Below are positions 1 to 8,158 of a DNA stretch of 64,000 nt, in pieces. A model generated the notes under the pieces. The model was not told the origin of the DNA, ran no database searches, and saw only the letters and a program-made list of their open reading frames with translations. The position numbers were made by a program, and so were the translations under genes. Numbering within the stretch: the stretch's first letter is position 1; every line of letters begins with the position of its first letter. Source of the stretch: a virus; IMG/VR virus record IMGVR_UViG_3300047476_001657, positions 1 through 64,000 of that record; one strand, 5' to 3'.

Positions 1-2
1 GA

Positions 3-1175
3 TTAACTGAAACAAACTTAACAAGATTAATAAAAAGAGTTATTTCTGAAGAATTAAAAAATAAAAAAATATCAATTAATAGTAAAAAAACTGTTGATGA
101 AAATATATTAAACAAACTTAAAAGTGCGGCTAGTAGTAAGATTATTAGTCCATTAGCTAAAACAGCAAAGAATAATCTAAGTAATATAACTAAATTAAAT
201 AGTACAACAGACGACTTTATTAAAAAAGTTGTTCCAAGTAATCTTGACCCAACAGGACAATTTATTAAGTCAGCATCTGGAAAGTTAATTCCTATAACTC
301 AATTAGATGATGTTTTAAAACATATAAAACAAGGTGGAAATATTGACGATGTTGCAAAATATTTACCAGGTAAATTGGCTGATGGTAAAGATTTCAGATC
401 CACTTTACAACAACAATTGTCAAAAAATGTACCTCAAAATGTTGTTAAAAATAATTTAAATAACCTATCAAAAATAGGTAGTACTACTGATAACTTTATT
501 AATGATGTGGTATCTAAAAATCTTGACCCAACTGGAAAATTTATTAAATCAGCATCTGGTAAATTAATTCCATTAACTCAACTAGATGATGTTCTTAAAT
601 ATGTAAAACAAGGTGGAAATATTGATGATGTTGCAAACTACTTACCGAGTAAATTAGCTGATGGTAAAGATTTTAGATCTACTTTGCAACAACAATTGTC
701 AAAAAAACAAGTGGGAAATGCAGTAAAGGCAACTGTTAAAAATGTAGATTTTGATTCATTAAGAAATCAATTCAGATTACCTAATTGTAAAAGTGGAAAC
801 TTTTGTGATTATGATTCAAGTTTAAAAAGAATTATGAATATCATTCCAAGTAATACTAAATTTATTCCATCTGAAGTTAAAGTTCTACAAAAAACAAGAC
901 AGAATTTTATAGGTAGAGATGGTTTACCTGCATTTAGAGATGTAATTGAAGTAGAATTGAAAAATGGTAAAAGAACATTATTTTACTCGTCTTCTGGTTC
1001 GAATTTGGAAACAACCGGAAAAAAAGCTGGTGAATGGTTTATAATACCAGGATGGGCTGATGATGGGTGGTTTTTCAAAACTCATGAAAGTGTGGCCTTG
1101 ACTAAAGGTGGAAATCAGTACCTAACTGACATGGCTAAATTTCTTGAAATGAATGGGATTGGTGCTCTAGGATAA
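3..1175 (+). CDS. Tagged tandem-repeat protein, 5' end outside the window
   Basis: The frame is open from base 3 to the stop at 1173-1175, so the gene begins before the window; a shorter reading from an internal TTG at 375 would cut through the repeat and is not credible. The first visible residues are LTETNLTRLIKRVISE, the tag-like sequence seen on several other proteins here. Two copies of a 93-residue repeat follow (DNA period 279 bases), each containing NLDPTG, SASGKLIP, QGGNIDDV and DGKDFRSTLQQQL. The unique C-terminal part of about 150 residues has a Cys pair (LPNCKSGNFCDYD) and a beta-rich stretch ending in GGNQYLTDMAKFLEMNG. I do not recognise the family or function. A shared bidirectional terminator separates it from the convergent gene. 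Its tag suggests a head-internal protein, by inference only. Confidence 0.75.
   Translation, partial: LTETNLTRLIKRVISEELKNKKISINSKKTVDENILNKLKSAASSKIISPLAKTAKNNLSNITKLNSTTDDFIKKVVPSNLDPTGQFIKSASGKLIPITQLDDVLKHIKQGGNIDDVAKYLPGKLADGKDFRSTLQQQLSKNVPQNVVKNNLNNLSKIGSTTDNFINDVVSKNLDPTGKFIKSASGKLIPLTQLDDVLKYVKQGGNIDDVANYLPSKLADGKDFRSTLQQQLSKKQVGNAVKATVKNVDFDSLRNQFRLPNCKSGNFCDYDSSLKRIMNIIPSNTKFIPSEVKVLQKTRQNFIGRDGLPAFRDVIEVELKNGKRTLFYSSSGSNLETTGKKAGEWFIIPGWADDGWFFKTHESVALTKGGNQYLTDMAKFLEMNGIGALG
171..708 (+). repeat. Two-copy coding tandem repeat, period 279 bases
   Basis: Copy 1 spans about 171-429 and copy 2 about 450-708; landmarks such as TCTTGACCC recur exactly 279 bases apart (242 and 521). 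The copies differ mostly at synonymous or conservative positions, so the duplication is under protein-level constraint and not brand new. It encodes two 93-residue units. Confidence 0.85.
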
Positions 1176-1205
1176 AAAAACCCCACTCAAAAGGTGGGGT
1201 TTTTA
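1175..1205. terminator. Bidirectional rho-independent terminator
   Basis: The inverted repeat CCCCAC (1181-1186) / GTGGGG (1194-1199) has a 7-base loop, with an A tract on the left and a T tract on the right. It therefore works as a U-tailed hairpin on both strands. It sits between the convergent genes ending at 1175 (+) and 1209 (-). Confidence 0.85.
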
Positions 1206-1208
1206 TTT

Positions 1209-1487
1209 TTAGAATTTTAAGTCCAAATAAAGTAAAGTTTGAACAACTTCATTCCAATCTTTATTTTTAATTGCTTTTTTTAATCTATTTTTAACAATAT
1301 CTATTTTTTTAGTTATTTTACCTGATAATTCTCCTGAAGAATCATCTAATTGTACATCTTCATCGTCACCTAATTGTGGATATAAATTTTCAATATCACT
1401 CGAACCATAAATTCTCTCATTTTCACTAACAACTTTTTTTACAATATTGGTCAAATCTTTTTCAGTTAATCTTACTATTTTTTTCAT
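1209..1487 (-). CDS. Small acidic protein with N-terminal LTE tag
   Basis: A 92-residue protein of unknown function. Residues 1-24 (MKKIVRLTEKDLTNIVKKVV, then SENE) are the clearest example of the tag motif in this window: a basic start, LTE, then an amphipathic helix ending in Glu. A Asp/Glu-rich stretch follows (LGDDEDVQLDDSSGEL), then a basic helical C-terminus (KNRLKKAIKNKDWNEVVQTLLYLDL). The acidic-then-helical makeup would fit a prohead core or internal protein, but nothing identifies it. The ATG at 1487 lies 15 bases after a late-type ATATTTAT motif, which supports this start. Confidence 0.65.
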   Translation of the reverse strand: MKKIVRLTEKDLTNIVKKVVSENERIYGSSDIENLYPQLGDDEDVQLDDSSGELSGKITKKIDIVKNRLKKAIKNKDWNEVVQTLLYLDLKF

Positions 1488-1502
1488 AATATACTTTTAT
1501 TT

Positions 1503-1510
1503 ATAAATAT
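1503..1510 (-). promoter_or_regulatory. ATATTTAT late-promoter-like motif
   Basis: Reads ATATTTAT on the minus strand and ends 15 bases before the ATG at 1487. One of a set of same-oriented copies in front of structural genes. Confidence 0.45.
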
Positions 1511-1514
1511 ATAG

Positions 1515-1853
1515 TTAATCAAGTTTCATACCATCAGAGGAGATAATATACCATTGACCTTCAAAATATTCTAATTCGACACAAGCACCATTATCTATTT
1601 CAATTTCTTCATATTGGTCATCAATCAAAGAATATTTTGGCAGGATGGTAGTTTTTGTTAGAACTTTTATTTTCACAGATTCAGTTGTATAACCATCTAA
1701 AGTAATAACACAACTTTCAACATCTTTAACAATTAAAAGATATTCACCATTTGTTTCATAAGTTGGTGTATTAACTATTTTTTTGATTTTTGTAGATGGA
1801 GATTGTCCATATCTCAATGTTTTTGTTACTTCGCCTACTTTTTTCTTTTCCAT
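1515..1853 (-). CDS. Small beta-rich protein, fibre-domain-like
   Basis: 112 residues with a charged N-terminus (MEKKKVGEVTKTLRYGQSP) followed by alternating hydrophobic strands. The C-terminal half (TTILPKYSLIDDQYEEIEI, then GACVELEYFEGQWYIISSDG) resembles the small beta domains found in phage fibre or decoration proteins, where an ILP strand, an I-x-I-x-N/D-G turn and a GxWyiiSS strand recur. This is a pattern resemblance, not a family assignment. It follows the metalloprotease gene with a one-base gap, so the two are probably co-transcribed. Confidence 0.6.
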   Translation of the reverse strand: MEKKKVGEVTKTLRYGQSPSTKIKKIVNTPTYETNGEYLLIVKDVESCVITLDGYTTESVKIKVLTKTTILPKYSLIDDQYEEIEIDNGACVELEYFEGQWYIISSDGMKLD

Positions 1854-1854
1854 A

Positions 1855-2454
1855 TTATCTAGGTTTTACCATATTATAGATATATTCAGCAGCTTTATCA
1901 ATATCATCAACACCACTTCTAGTTAGTTGTGTTCTAATTGAATACAACATATATTTAAATTTGGATACTGAAGGATTATTACCATAACCTTTGATTGGTG
2001 GGTATTTTGAATCTAGAAGTCCCTTTTGATTTAATTCTCTAACTTTTCTTACACCAAACTCATCGGCAACTGCTTCATATTTTGCCATTGCTTCAGCAGC
2101 GTCATCCAAAGGAACTTCGTTTAAATAAAGACCCATCATTTTTTCCGCACCATATTTTCTAAATTGATATTGATGAGCTAATTCGTGGAAGATAATAAAA
2201 AGGCCTTGTGTTGCATTATATTGAAAAATATCAGGATTGATAACCAATTTATTATGTAAAGCTAACCCCATAGCACTTGTTAATCTTTCAAACGAAACTT
2301 TTTTACAATCAGTTTTCTCAAATATTGATTTTACCTCATCAATTAGTTCGTCACTTAATTTATATTCATTTTTTAAGGTTTCAAGAAATTCATCTAAACC
2401 TTCAGTAGCTTCTAAAATAAGTTTATATTGTGATTCTGTTATTATTATTTTCAT
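1855..2454 (-). CDS. Tagged zinc metalloprotease (HExxH)
   Basis: A 199-residue protein. H90-E91-L-A-H94 in FIIFHELAHQ is a gluzincin-type zinc site, and E127 in YEAVADEFG is a plausible third ligand, as in small phage and mobile-element metallopeptidases. The first 19 residues (MKIIITESQYKLILEATEG) are a tag-like ITE sequence followed by a helix. There is no signal peptide or membrane segment. The start overlaps the stop of the upstream gene by one base (coupled translation). The substrate is unknown: it could act in head maturation, as a packaged protease delivered to the host, or against a host target. The zincin fold call is fairly sure; the role is not. Confidence 0.75.
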   Translation of the reverse strand: MKIIITESQYKLILEATEGLDEFLETLKNEYKLSDELIDEVKSIFEKTDCKKVSFERLTSAMGLALHNKLVINPDIFQYNATQGLFIIFHELAHQYQFRKYGAEKMMGLYLNEVPLDDAAEAMAKYEAVADEFGVRKVRELNQKGLLDSKYPPIKGYGNNPSVSKFKYMLYSIRTQLTRSGVDDIDKAAEYIYNMVKPR

Positions 2455-3575
2455 TATATTACGTATATTTGTCTTGGCATAGCTTGGAACTTTTTAACTT
2501 TGTTCAAGTTTTCTGCGATTAATGCTTCACGTTCCATAACTTTTTCAGGTCTTAATCTAGTTAATCTACCTTCAGCACCTATCAATTCTTCAACTAATTT
2601 GGTTTTTTCATCTTTGCCTTCAGTAGCAAGAGATTGGTAGTCCATAGTTAACTCACTGTCAGGTGTCTTGATGTTTCCACTGAATTTACCTCTTACTTTT
2701 GCTAAAGTTTCTTTTGCTGATGCGAAGAACCACTTACGTACCCATATTTGAGCTGGGTTATTTAAATCAACCCAACTTATTTTTTCAAATGGAACATCAG
2801 ATGGTAATCTAATAATGTCTGGATTGTTCTTTAAACAATCATCTCTATCTGCACCATCAACTTCATAATACCAATACCATACTTTACCTCTCATTAATGT
2901 TGAATTACCGAAATCAAACTTACCACCAGGTGTTTGCATAAGATGTACAGCTTTTTTACCATCAGGTAAGGCTGTAATACGATAAGTCATATCTCCAGCA
3001 ATAATTCTTCTTTGGATGTTGATTTCTTGCATTCTTAATAACATATCAAATGCTGGCATCATAAAATAAGAACCTGAATATCCCATTTGTGAAAAACCAG
3101 CTGGACCACCTAAACCAACACCCCCTAACGCTCCAAATGTCCAAGGGTCAAATAACAAATTGTTAAGTTCAGCTGGAGAAAACCACAATAGTTCATTTAA
3201 TTCTCTACCTGCCGGTATTTCATAAATTTGTTGTCCAGGAACTAATTGGATATAGTCCTTTTTCATTACGGAGTCACCACCAGCTTGTAGTCCAACTATT
3301 TTAGAGTAGGCGTAAGAATATCTTTCCTCAAAGTCAAAACTTTTTGTTATGAATGCTTTAGATAATGATTGTGTATCTAAATTTAGATTGTAAAGTGATG
3401 TCCATTGGGATTCAATTAACCAATCTTGAACATATTGTGAATAGTCTTCGATAGCTAATTCTAAAAGAGAGTCTAATTGTTCATCTTCCAATTCAATACT
3501 TCTAAGTGGTGCACCCAAAGTGTGTTTTAGTTTAGTATATAAATTGGTTCTGTCTGGTTCAGGAATTATTGACAT
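2454..3575 (-). CDS. Neck / head-completion-like structural protein (gp13-like N-terminus)
   Basis: 373 residues. The N-terminal region (YTKLKHTLGAPLRSIELEDE, then QLDSLLELAIEDYSQYV) has the pattern of T4-type neck proteins of marine phages: a helix, LGxPxxxIEL, then DEQLDxxxxxAxxDY. The middle is Gly/Met-rich (TFGALGGVGLGGPAGFSQMG, residues about 147-166). The C-terminus is helical (LVEELIGAEGRLTRLRPEKV). Neck proteins close the filled head and give the platform for the tail. The gene lies in a leftward block away from the sheath genes, unlike T4. A late-type motif 15 bases upstream supports ATG 3575. The structural role is likely; exact equivalence to gp13 is uncertain. Confidence 0.55.
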   Translation of the reverse strand: MSIIPEPDRTNLYTKLKHTLGAPLRSIELEDEQLDSLLELAIEDYSQYVQDWLIESQWTSLYNLNLDTQSLSKAFITKSFDFEERYSYAYSKIVGLQAGGDSVMKKDYIQLVPGQQIYEIPAGRELNELLWFSPAELNNLLFDPWTFGALGGVGLGGPAGFSQMGYSGSYFMMPAFDMLLRMQEINIQRRIIAGDMTYRITALPDGKKAVHLMQTPGGKFDFGNSTLMRGKVWYWYYEVDGADRDDCLKNNPDIIRLPSDVPFEKISWVDLNNPAQIWVRKWFFASAKETLAKVRGKFSGNIKTPDSELTMDYQSLATEGKDEKTKLVEELIGAEGRLTRLRPEKVMEREALIAENLNKVKKFQAMPRQIYVI

Positions 3576-3590
3576 AGTTATTTTTTATAT

Positions 3591-3598
3591 ATAAATAT
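3591..3598 (-). promoter_or_regulatory. ATATTTAT late-promoter-like motif
   Basis: Minus-strand ATATTTAT ending 15 bases before the ATG at 3575; it touches the stop codon region of the upstream gene. Confidence 0.45.
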
Positions 3599-6333
3599 TA
3601 CCAACAATCAATCTCTTTAAAATCACCTACTTTTATTGGTTGTGTATTTAGTTCAAGTTCACTACTTTCCGTATCATAGATATATGAGGTAACATTTTTA
3701 TCTACAATTTTGAAACGAATACTTAATCTACTTTCAGCACAAGTTTTTTGTCCTTTATTTGACCAATAAAGTTTTATGTGTTTGATTGGAACTACAACAT
3801 TATTTTCAAAGAAAATACCTGCTAAGTTGTTGGTTACATCTTCTAAAAACTTTACAGCAATTGGATGGTCAAAAAGTTCTAAATGTAAATAATCGATGAT
3901 ATCGTTATAAACATCTAAATGTGTTTCTTTAATTTTTTGAATTGTTTTACTTTGTTTGAAAATTGAGAAAAACTCAGATAAATAACTATCTACAGCAGTA
4001 TCCATCATTTTCACTTCAAACAAATCTCCATTTTCAAATATTTTTTTACCATTATAGTAAAAATCACTTGTTGCTTTCAAATCCGCTTTTATTGGATTTG
4101 TTTGTCGCATATTATTGGTAATACATCCTATTAAATCGTTAACAACTTCAGTTAGACCTTTTTGACCACTTTTGACTAATTCAACTATTTCTACAAAATT
4201 ACGTTTTTCAAACTTATCACACTTATATTTTAACTCTAATGAAGTTTGATATTTTTGCATATAAGGTCCTACTAAACTTGACTCGTAATTTGAGTACGCT
4301 TTTTCTCTAACTTTAGTCAAAAATTTGTCAAGATTTTCTGTTTTAATGTCAGATTGGTTTTTTAATCTTGCCAATCTTTTTTCAGTTTCGGTATTATCAA
4401 AAGTTGGGTTAGTGATAAACGAACCAATTGTTTTAATAAAATTACCAGGTAAGTCGTTTTTAAGTGCTAATGATATAATTTTATAAACAATACCTCTACC
4501 AAAAACCATATTTCTAGCTTGGCCTTTATCCTTTAATCTTGATGACATTTGCGGGTAATAAAAGTTAATAATAATGTCAATTGCATTAATAATCTCTTGT
4601 TTTTCATCACCACTTATATTATCAATTACCCTTTGAAGTTGACAATAAACGTTGTCCTCTTTTTTGTAACTACAAAGTTGACTAATTAAATTATCTTCTT
4701 TTTGAAAGTAGATAGCTTCTAAAATATTCTTTTGTGTTTCAGTAATCAAAATTGTTTTTTTAATTTTTGATTCTGTAACCAATTTATTTAATCTTAAAGA
4801 TGATGATTTGAACTTAACATCACTTGTTTTGAAAACATATGAATATCTATTTAATGATTGACTACCCTCATCTTTAATTTCCACCTTGTCAAAATCAAAG
4901 AATATATAGTTATCTTTGTTATCAATAAAAGCAAATATTTGAATATTTTCAGGTTTGTATTTGTTTTTACTTTTGAATATGTATGTAGTTTCACCATCTA
5001 TTTCGGTCTCAAATAAATCTCTTGTTGGTTTTACTTGAACAAACTTTGCAACTCCATTTTTGGTTACCATCATATCTTGACCATTATACTTATCTCTAGT
5101 ATCACCATCACAATATCTTGTAATATCCAAATCTTTGTATTTTGTATTTAATAGTTCTATTGCTAAGTTTTCACGATTTGAACCGCTATCTAATGTTCCT
5201 TTTTTAGTTTGGGGATTCATTATTATATCGGCTAAAGTTTTTGTAAACTTACCATCTTCACCAAATAAGAGATTTTTCATTCGGTTCATCCAAGTACCAA
5301 AATCCAAATTGTCTCTATTATATTTTTCAAAAAACTCTAATATTTTATCACTAATTCTTGTGTTAGCATCAAACCAATTCACAACTGACCATTCACCAAC
5401 ACCACCCCTTTGACTTACAGTATATTTCCCACCAATTACACCAAAGTTTGTTTTACAATCATTCGTATCAATTTTACCATAACAAGGAGATTCAATATGT
5501 TTATCAGGAGAATAATTTGTGATAATTTCTGGTGAACATTTTGGATATACCGCTTTCAACATTTTTTGAACAAATTTGTAGTTAACCCTACCATTATCTA
5601 ATAAGGGTTCAACTTGTTCAGTTATTACTTTTTTAGAAGTAACAGATTCTTTTAATTTAGATTTTAGTTTTAATTTGAATACCTCGTCAACATATTCCCA
5701 ATTTACAACATCCCAAAACTTTTTAATATATTCGTCTCTTTTGTTTTGATATTCCAAATAATAAGCATGTTCCCATAAATCTAATCCTAATAACGGAAAA
5801 CCACCACCATCAATATCATTCATTTGTGGATTATCTTGATTTGGGGTTGTCATAATTTTTAATCTATTATTTGGTGTTAGAACTAACCAAGCCCAACCTG
5901 AACCAAATCTGTCCATTGCTTTTTCGGTAAACTCTTTCTTAAAGTTGTTATACGAACCAAACTCCTTATCAATTTTGGTTAGTATTTCACCTTTAATATT
6001 TTGTTTTTCAGGTGATAACATTTTCCAAAATAATGAATGGTTGTAAGCTCCACCACCATTATTTCTTATTGTTTTTGGGAATCTTGTAATAGATTTAATT
6101 ATATCTTCCAATTCTACATTACCATAATCTTTTTTGGATAAAGCATCGTTCAACTTTTTAACATAACCCTTGTAGTGTTTGTTATAGTGAACATCCATTG
6201 TTTTTTCATCAATGAATCTGGTTAACGAATCATAACCATATGGTAATTTATCAATACCAATTTTCTTGGCTTCAGTTAATAAACTTTCACCTATTAATAT
6301 AGTTTCTTTAAGTAATTCTAGTTTCTTTTCCAT
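3598..6333 (-). CDS. Mn superoxide dismutase-nuclease polyprotein with LTE/ITE tags at domain junctions
   Basis: 911 residues in three modules. Residues 1-26 end in SLLTEAKK. Residues 27-222 are a complete Fe/Mn SOD: LPYGYDSL, metal ligands H49, H99 (YNHSLFW), D185 and H189 (LDLWEHAYY), gateway Y57. Gly in NNGGGAYNH and N165-Q166-D-N-P point to the Mn (SodA) type. After KVITEQ (236-240), residues about 380-440 look like a PD-(D/E)XK nuclease: E388, D420 in NGQDMM, Q433-V-K435. After LVTES (518-522) and LITET (529-533), the third module contains D751, D757 and FEVK (772-775), possibly a second nuclease core. Bacterial SodA is about 200 residues, so over 700 residues are extra. I infer proteolytic release of packaged enzymes. 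The SOD call is near certain, the nuclease likely, processing untested. Confidence 0.85.
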   Translation of the reverse strand: MEKKLELLKETILIGESLLTEAKKIGIDKLPYGYDSLTRFIDEKTMDVHYNKHYKGYVKKLNDALSKKDYGNVELEDIIKSITRFPKTIRNNGGGAYNHSLFWKMLSPEKQNIKGEILTKIDKEFGSYNNFKKEFTEKAMDRFGSGWAWLVLTPNNRLKIMTTPNQDNPQMNDIDGGGFPLLGLDLWEHAYYLEYQNKRDEYIKKFWDVVNWEYVDEVFKLKLKSKLKESVTSKKVITEQVEPLLDNGRVNYKFVQKMLKAVYPKCSPEIITNYSPDKHIESPCYGKIDTNDCKTNFGVIGGKYTVSQRGGVGEWSVVNWFDANTRISDKILEFFEKYNRDNLDFGTWMNRMKNLLFGEDGKFTKTLADIIMNPQTKKGTLDSGSNRENLAIELLNTKYKDLDITRYCDGDTRDKYNGQDMMVTKNGVAKFVQVKPTRDLFETEIDGETTYIFKSKNKYKPENIQIFAFIDNKDNYIFFDFDKVEIKDEGSQSLNRYSYVFKTSDVKFKSSSLRLNKLVTESKIKKTILITETQKNILEAIYFQKEDNLISQLCSYKKEDNVYCQLQRVIDNISGDEKQEIINAIDIIINFYYPQMSSRLKDKGQARNMVFGRGIVYKIISLALKNDLPGNFIKTIGSFITNPTFDNTETEKRLARLKNQSDIKTENLDKFLTKVREKAYSNYESSLVGPYMQKYQTSLELKYKCDKFEKRNFVEIVELVKSGQKGLTEVVNDLIGCITNNMRQTNPIKADLKATSDFYYNGKKIFENGDLFEVKMMDTAVDSYLSEFFSIFKQSKTIQKIKETHLDVYNDIIDYLHLELFDHPIAVKFLEDVTNNLAGIFFENNVVVPIKHIKLYWSNKGQKTCAESRLSIRFKIVDKNVTSYIYDTESSELELNTQPIKVGDFKEIDCW

Positions 6334-6349
6334 AAGATATAAATATCAT

Positions 6350-6357
6350 ATAAATAT
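6350..6357 (-). promoter_or_regulatory. ATATTTAT late-promoter-like motif (double)
   Basis: Minus-strand ATATTTAT ends 16 bases before the ATG at 6333. A second exact copy at 6339-6346 ends 5 bases before it. Both common spacings of this motif therefore occur at one gene. Confidence 0.45.
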
Positions 6358-8123
6358 TATTGGGGGGAGTTAATCCTATTCATAATTTGTTCAATAAACT
6401 CAGCTTTGTCCAAATTATCTCCCATTACAGTATCAATGATATTCTTCTTATTTATTAACATATCATAGATAACAGCTTCAATTGTGTTTTCAAATAGTGA
6501 ATAATAAACAGAAACACAATTTTTTTGTCCGTATCTATAAGCTCTGTCTTCTGCTTGTTGGTGATGAGCAGGGACAAATGATAAGTCATTAAAAACAACA
6601 GCTTCACCCGCAGTCAATGTAATACCAACACCCGCAGCTTGTAAATTACCAACGAAAACTTTTATTTTATCATTTTCTTGGAATTGGTCAACCGCATGTT
6701 GTCTATGAACTTTACTACAAGTACCATCTAAATAAACTGATTTTTTCCCAAAGTGAGAATGTATCTTATGTAAAGTGTCAGTAAAATTTGTGAATATAAT
6801 AACTTTTTTACCGAGTTCCAAAATATTTTCAACTATCTCAATAGTATTATTTATTTTCTCTTCAGCAATAACTTGTCTCACTTTCATCAACTTATTGAAT
6901 TGAACTGTCAATGATTGTGATTCATTTGGATTCTTGTTAAACCATTCATAATATTCCCCCATCAATTCTTCATATTTCTTTGATTTTAATCTCAAATAAA
7001 TTGGGGTAATAATTTTTTCAGGTAAATCCAAAACATCTTCTTTTAATCTTCTCAAAACTTGTCTTGATGTTCTATCTCTAAGTTCCTCCAAGTTAGAAGC
7101 ACCATTCACATTCCATACTTTTCTATTACCCGCTTTGAATTGGTAACCCTGACAATAACGAATGACATAAGCCATCCAATTTTGGGCAACAGGACTTTCA
7201 ATAAGATTCAATAAATTGTAATAATTTATTGGTCTTGATGTCATTGGTGTACCAGTCAACAACCAAAGGTATTCAGAATCTTTAACTAAACTATTGATTA
7301 ATTTTGTTCGTTGTGCTTGGGGATTAGATATATAATGTGCCTCGTCTATTATTATTAAATCAAAATTAGCTTTTGTAATTGGACTATTCTCTTTATCTTT
7401 TAAGTCATAAAAGTTTTTAAGAATATCATAATTTACAATTACAAAGTCGTGTGCAGTAGAAAAGTTTTTTCCCTCCGAAATATAAACACTTCTATCTGTA
7501 TAATTCCTTATTTCTCTCTCCCAATTTATCTTTAAAGAAGCTGGGCAGATAATCAATATTTTTTTAATATCAGTTTCAAGTGCTGCAATAATTGTACTCG
7601 TGGTCTTACCCAATCCCATATCGTCAGCTAATATAAATCTTTTAGAACCAACTAACTTTTCAATTGCAACCTTTTGATGATTAAGTGGAGGTCTATGGAC
7701 ATATTTACTGTAATCAATTTCAACTACCGTGGTATTGTGTGTTTTAAGTAAAGCGGCTTTAGGTAACCACATATCAGTAATAGTATCACCTGTGTTAAAC
7801 TTACCCCAAATATGATATGATTTATCTTTATCAACCAATAGTTTTTCAACCCAAACATCAGTGGGAATAGTTAACATATTTTTTTCATCAGCAATTTTCT
7901 TTGCAAAGTATGGTTCAATGTTAACCCACTTCTTTGCAACCTTGGGTTCAACATTATAATAGTTGGTAATATATTCAGCTTGGGAGCGTGTGGGATAAAA
8001 CTTTTTGTTAGTTTCTTTTAGGTATTTTAATTTTAAAATATAGTTATTACTACCCGTATATTTTTCTAAAATGTCGAGTGCTTTTATTTCTATAAGATTA
8101 GATGTATTACCTGATAAACTCAA
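6357..8123 (-). CDS. SNF2/SWI2-family DNA helicase/translocase
   Basis: 588 residues with a full SF2 motor. Q-like/motif I is LNHQKVAIEKL then DDMGLGKTT; motif II is DEAH (in LIIIDEAHYIS); motif III is LLTGTP; motif V is GVGITLTAG; and motif VI is QAEDRAYRYGQ, which is diagnostic of the SNF2 class. The compact form without large inserts is closest to the HARP/SMARCAL1-like or bacterial RapA-like small members. T4 uses a related helicase, UvsW, for branch migration and for the switch from origin- to recombination-dependent replication; a similar role is an inference. No ATATTTAT motif precedes it, fitting early or middle expression although it sits beside late genes. Confidence 0.92.
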   Translation of the reverse strand: MSLSGNTSNLIEIKALDILEKYTGSNNYILKLKYLKETNKKFYPTRSQAEYITNYYNVEPKVAKKWVNIEPYFAKKIADEKNMLTIPTDVWVEKLLVDKDKSYHIWGKFNTGDTITDMWLPKAALLKTHNTTVVEIDYSKYVHRPPLNHQKVAIEKLVGSKRFILADDMGLGKTTSTIIAALETDIKKILIICPASLKINWEREIRNYTDRSVYISEGKNFSTAHDFVIVNYDILKNFYDLKDKENSPITKANFDLIIIDEAHYISNPQAQRTKLINSLVKDSEYLWLLTGTPMTSRPINYYNLLNLIESPVAQNWMAYVIRYCQGYQFKAGNRKVWNVNGASNLEELRDRTSRQVLRRLKEDVLDLPEKIITPIYLRLKSKKYEELMGEYYEWFNKNPNESQSLTVQFNKLMKVRQVIAEEKINNTIEIVENILELGKKVIIFTNFTDTLHKIHSHFGKKSVYLDGTCSKVHRQHAVDQFQENDKIKVFVGNLQAAGVGITLTAGEAVVFNDLSFVPAHHQQAEDRAYRYGQKNCVSVYYSLFENTIEAVIYDMLINKKNIIDTVMGDNLDKAEFIEQIMNRINSPQ

Positions 8124-8158
8124 ATTAAGATTTTATAATAAAAATAGTTGAAAGTTTA

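Noticed and set aside
375-1175. Start of the first gene at TTG 375
   Set aside because: The same frame is open to the window edge and the TTG falls inside a 93-residue repeat that has a full copy upstream.
2237-2482. Rightward open frame of 81 codons
   Set aside because: Lies antisense across the zinc metalloprotease gene; low-complexity Ser/Phe/Ile makeup is what the reverse complement of this AT-rich gene gives.
3598-6333. Host contamination or misassembly as the source of the SOD domain
   Set aside because: The SOD reads in one uninterrupted frame with the tag before it and phage-type modules after it, has the same AT-rich codon use as its neighbours, and sits behind a late-type motif.
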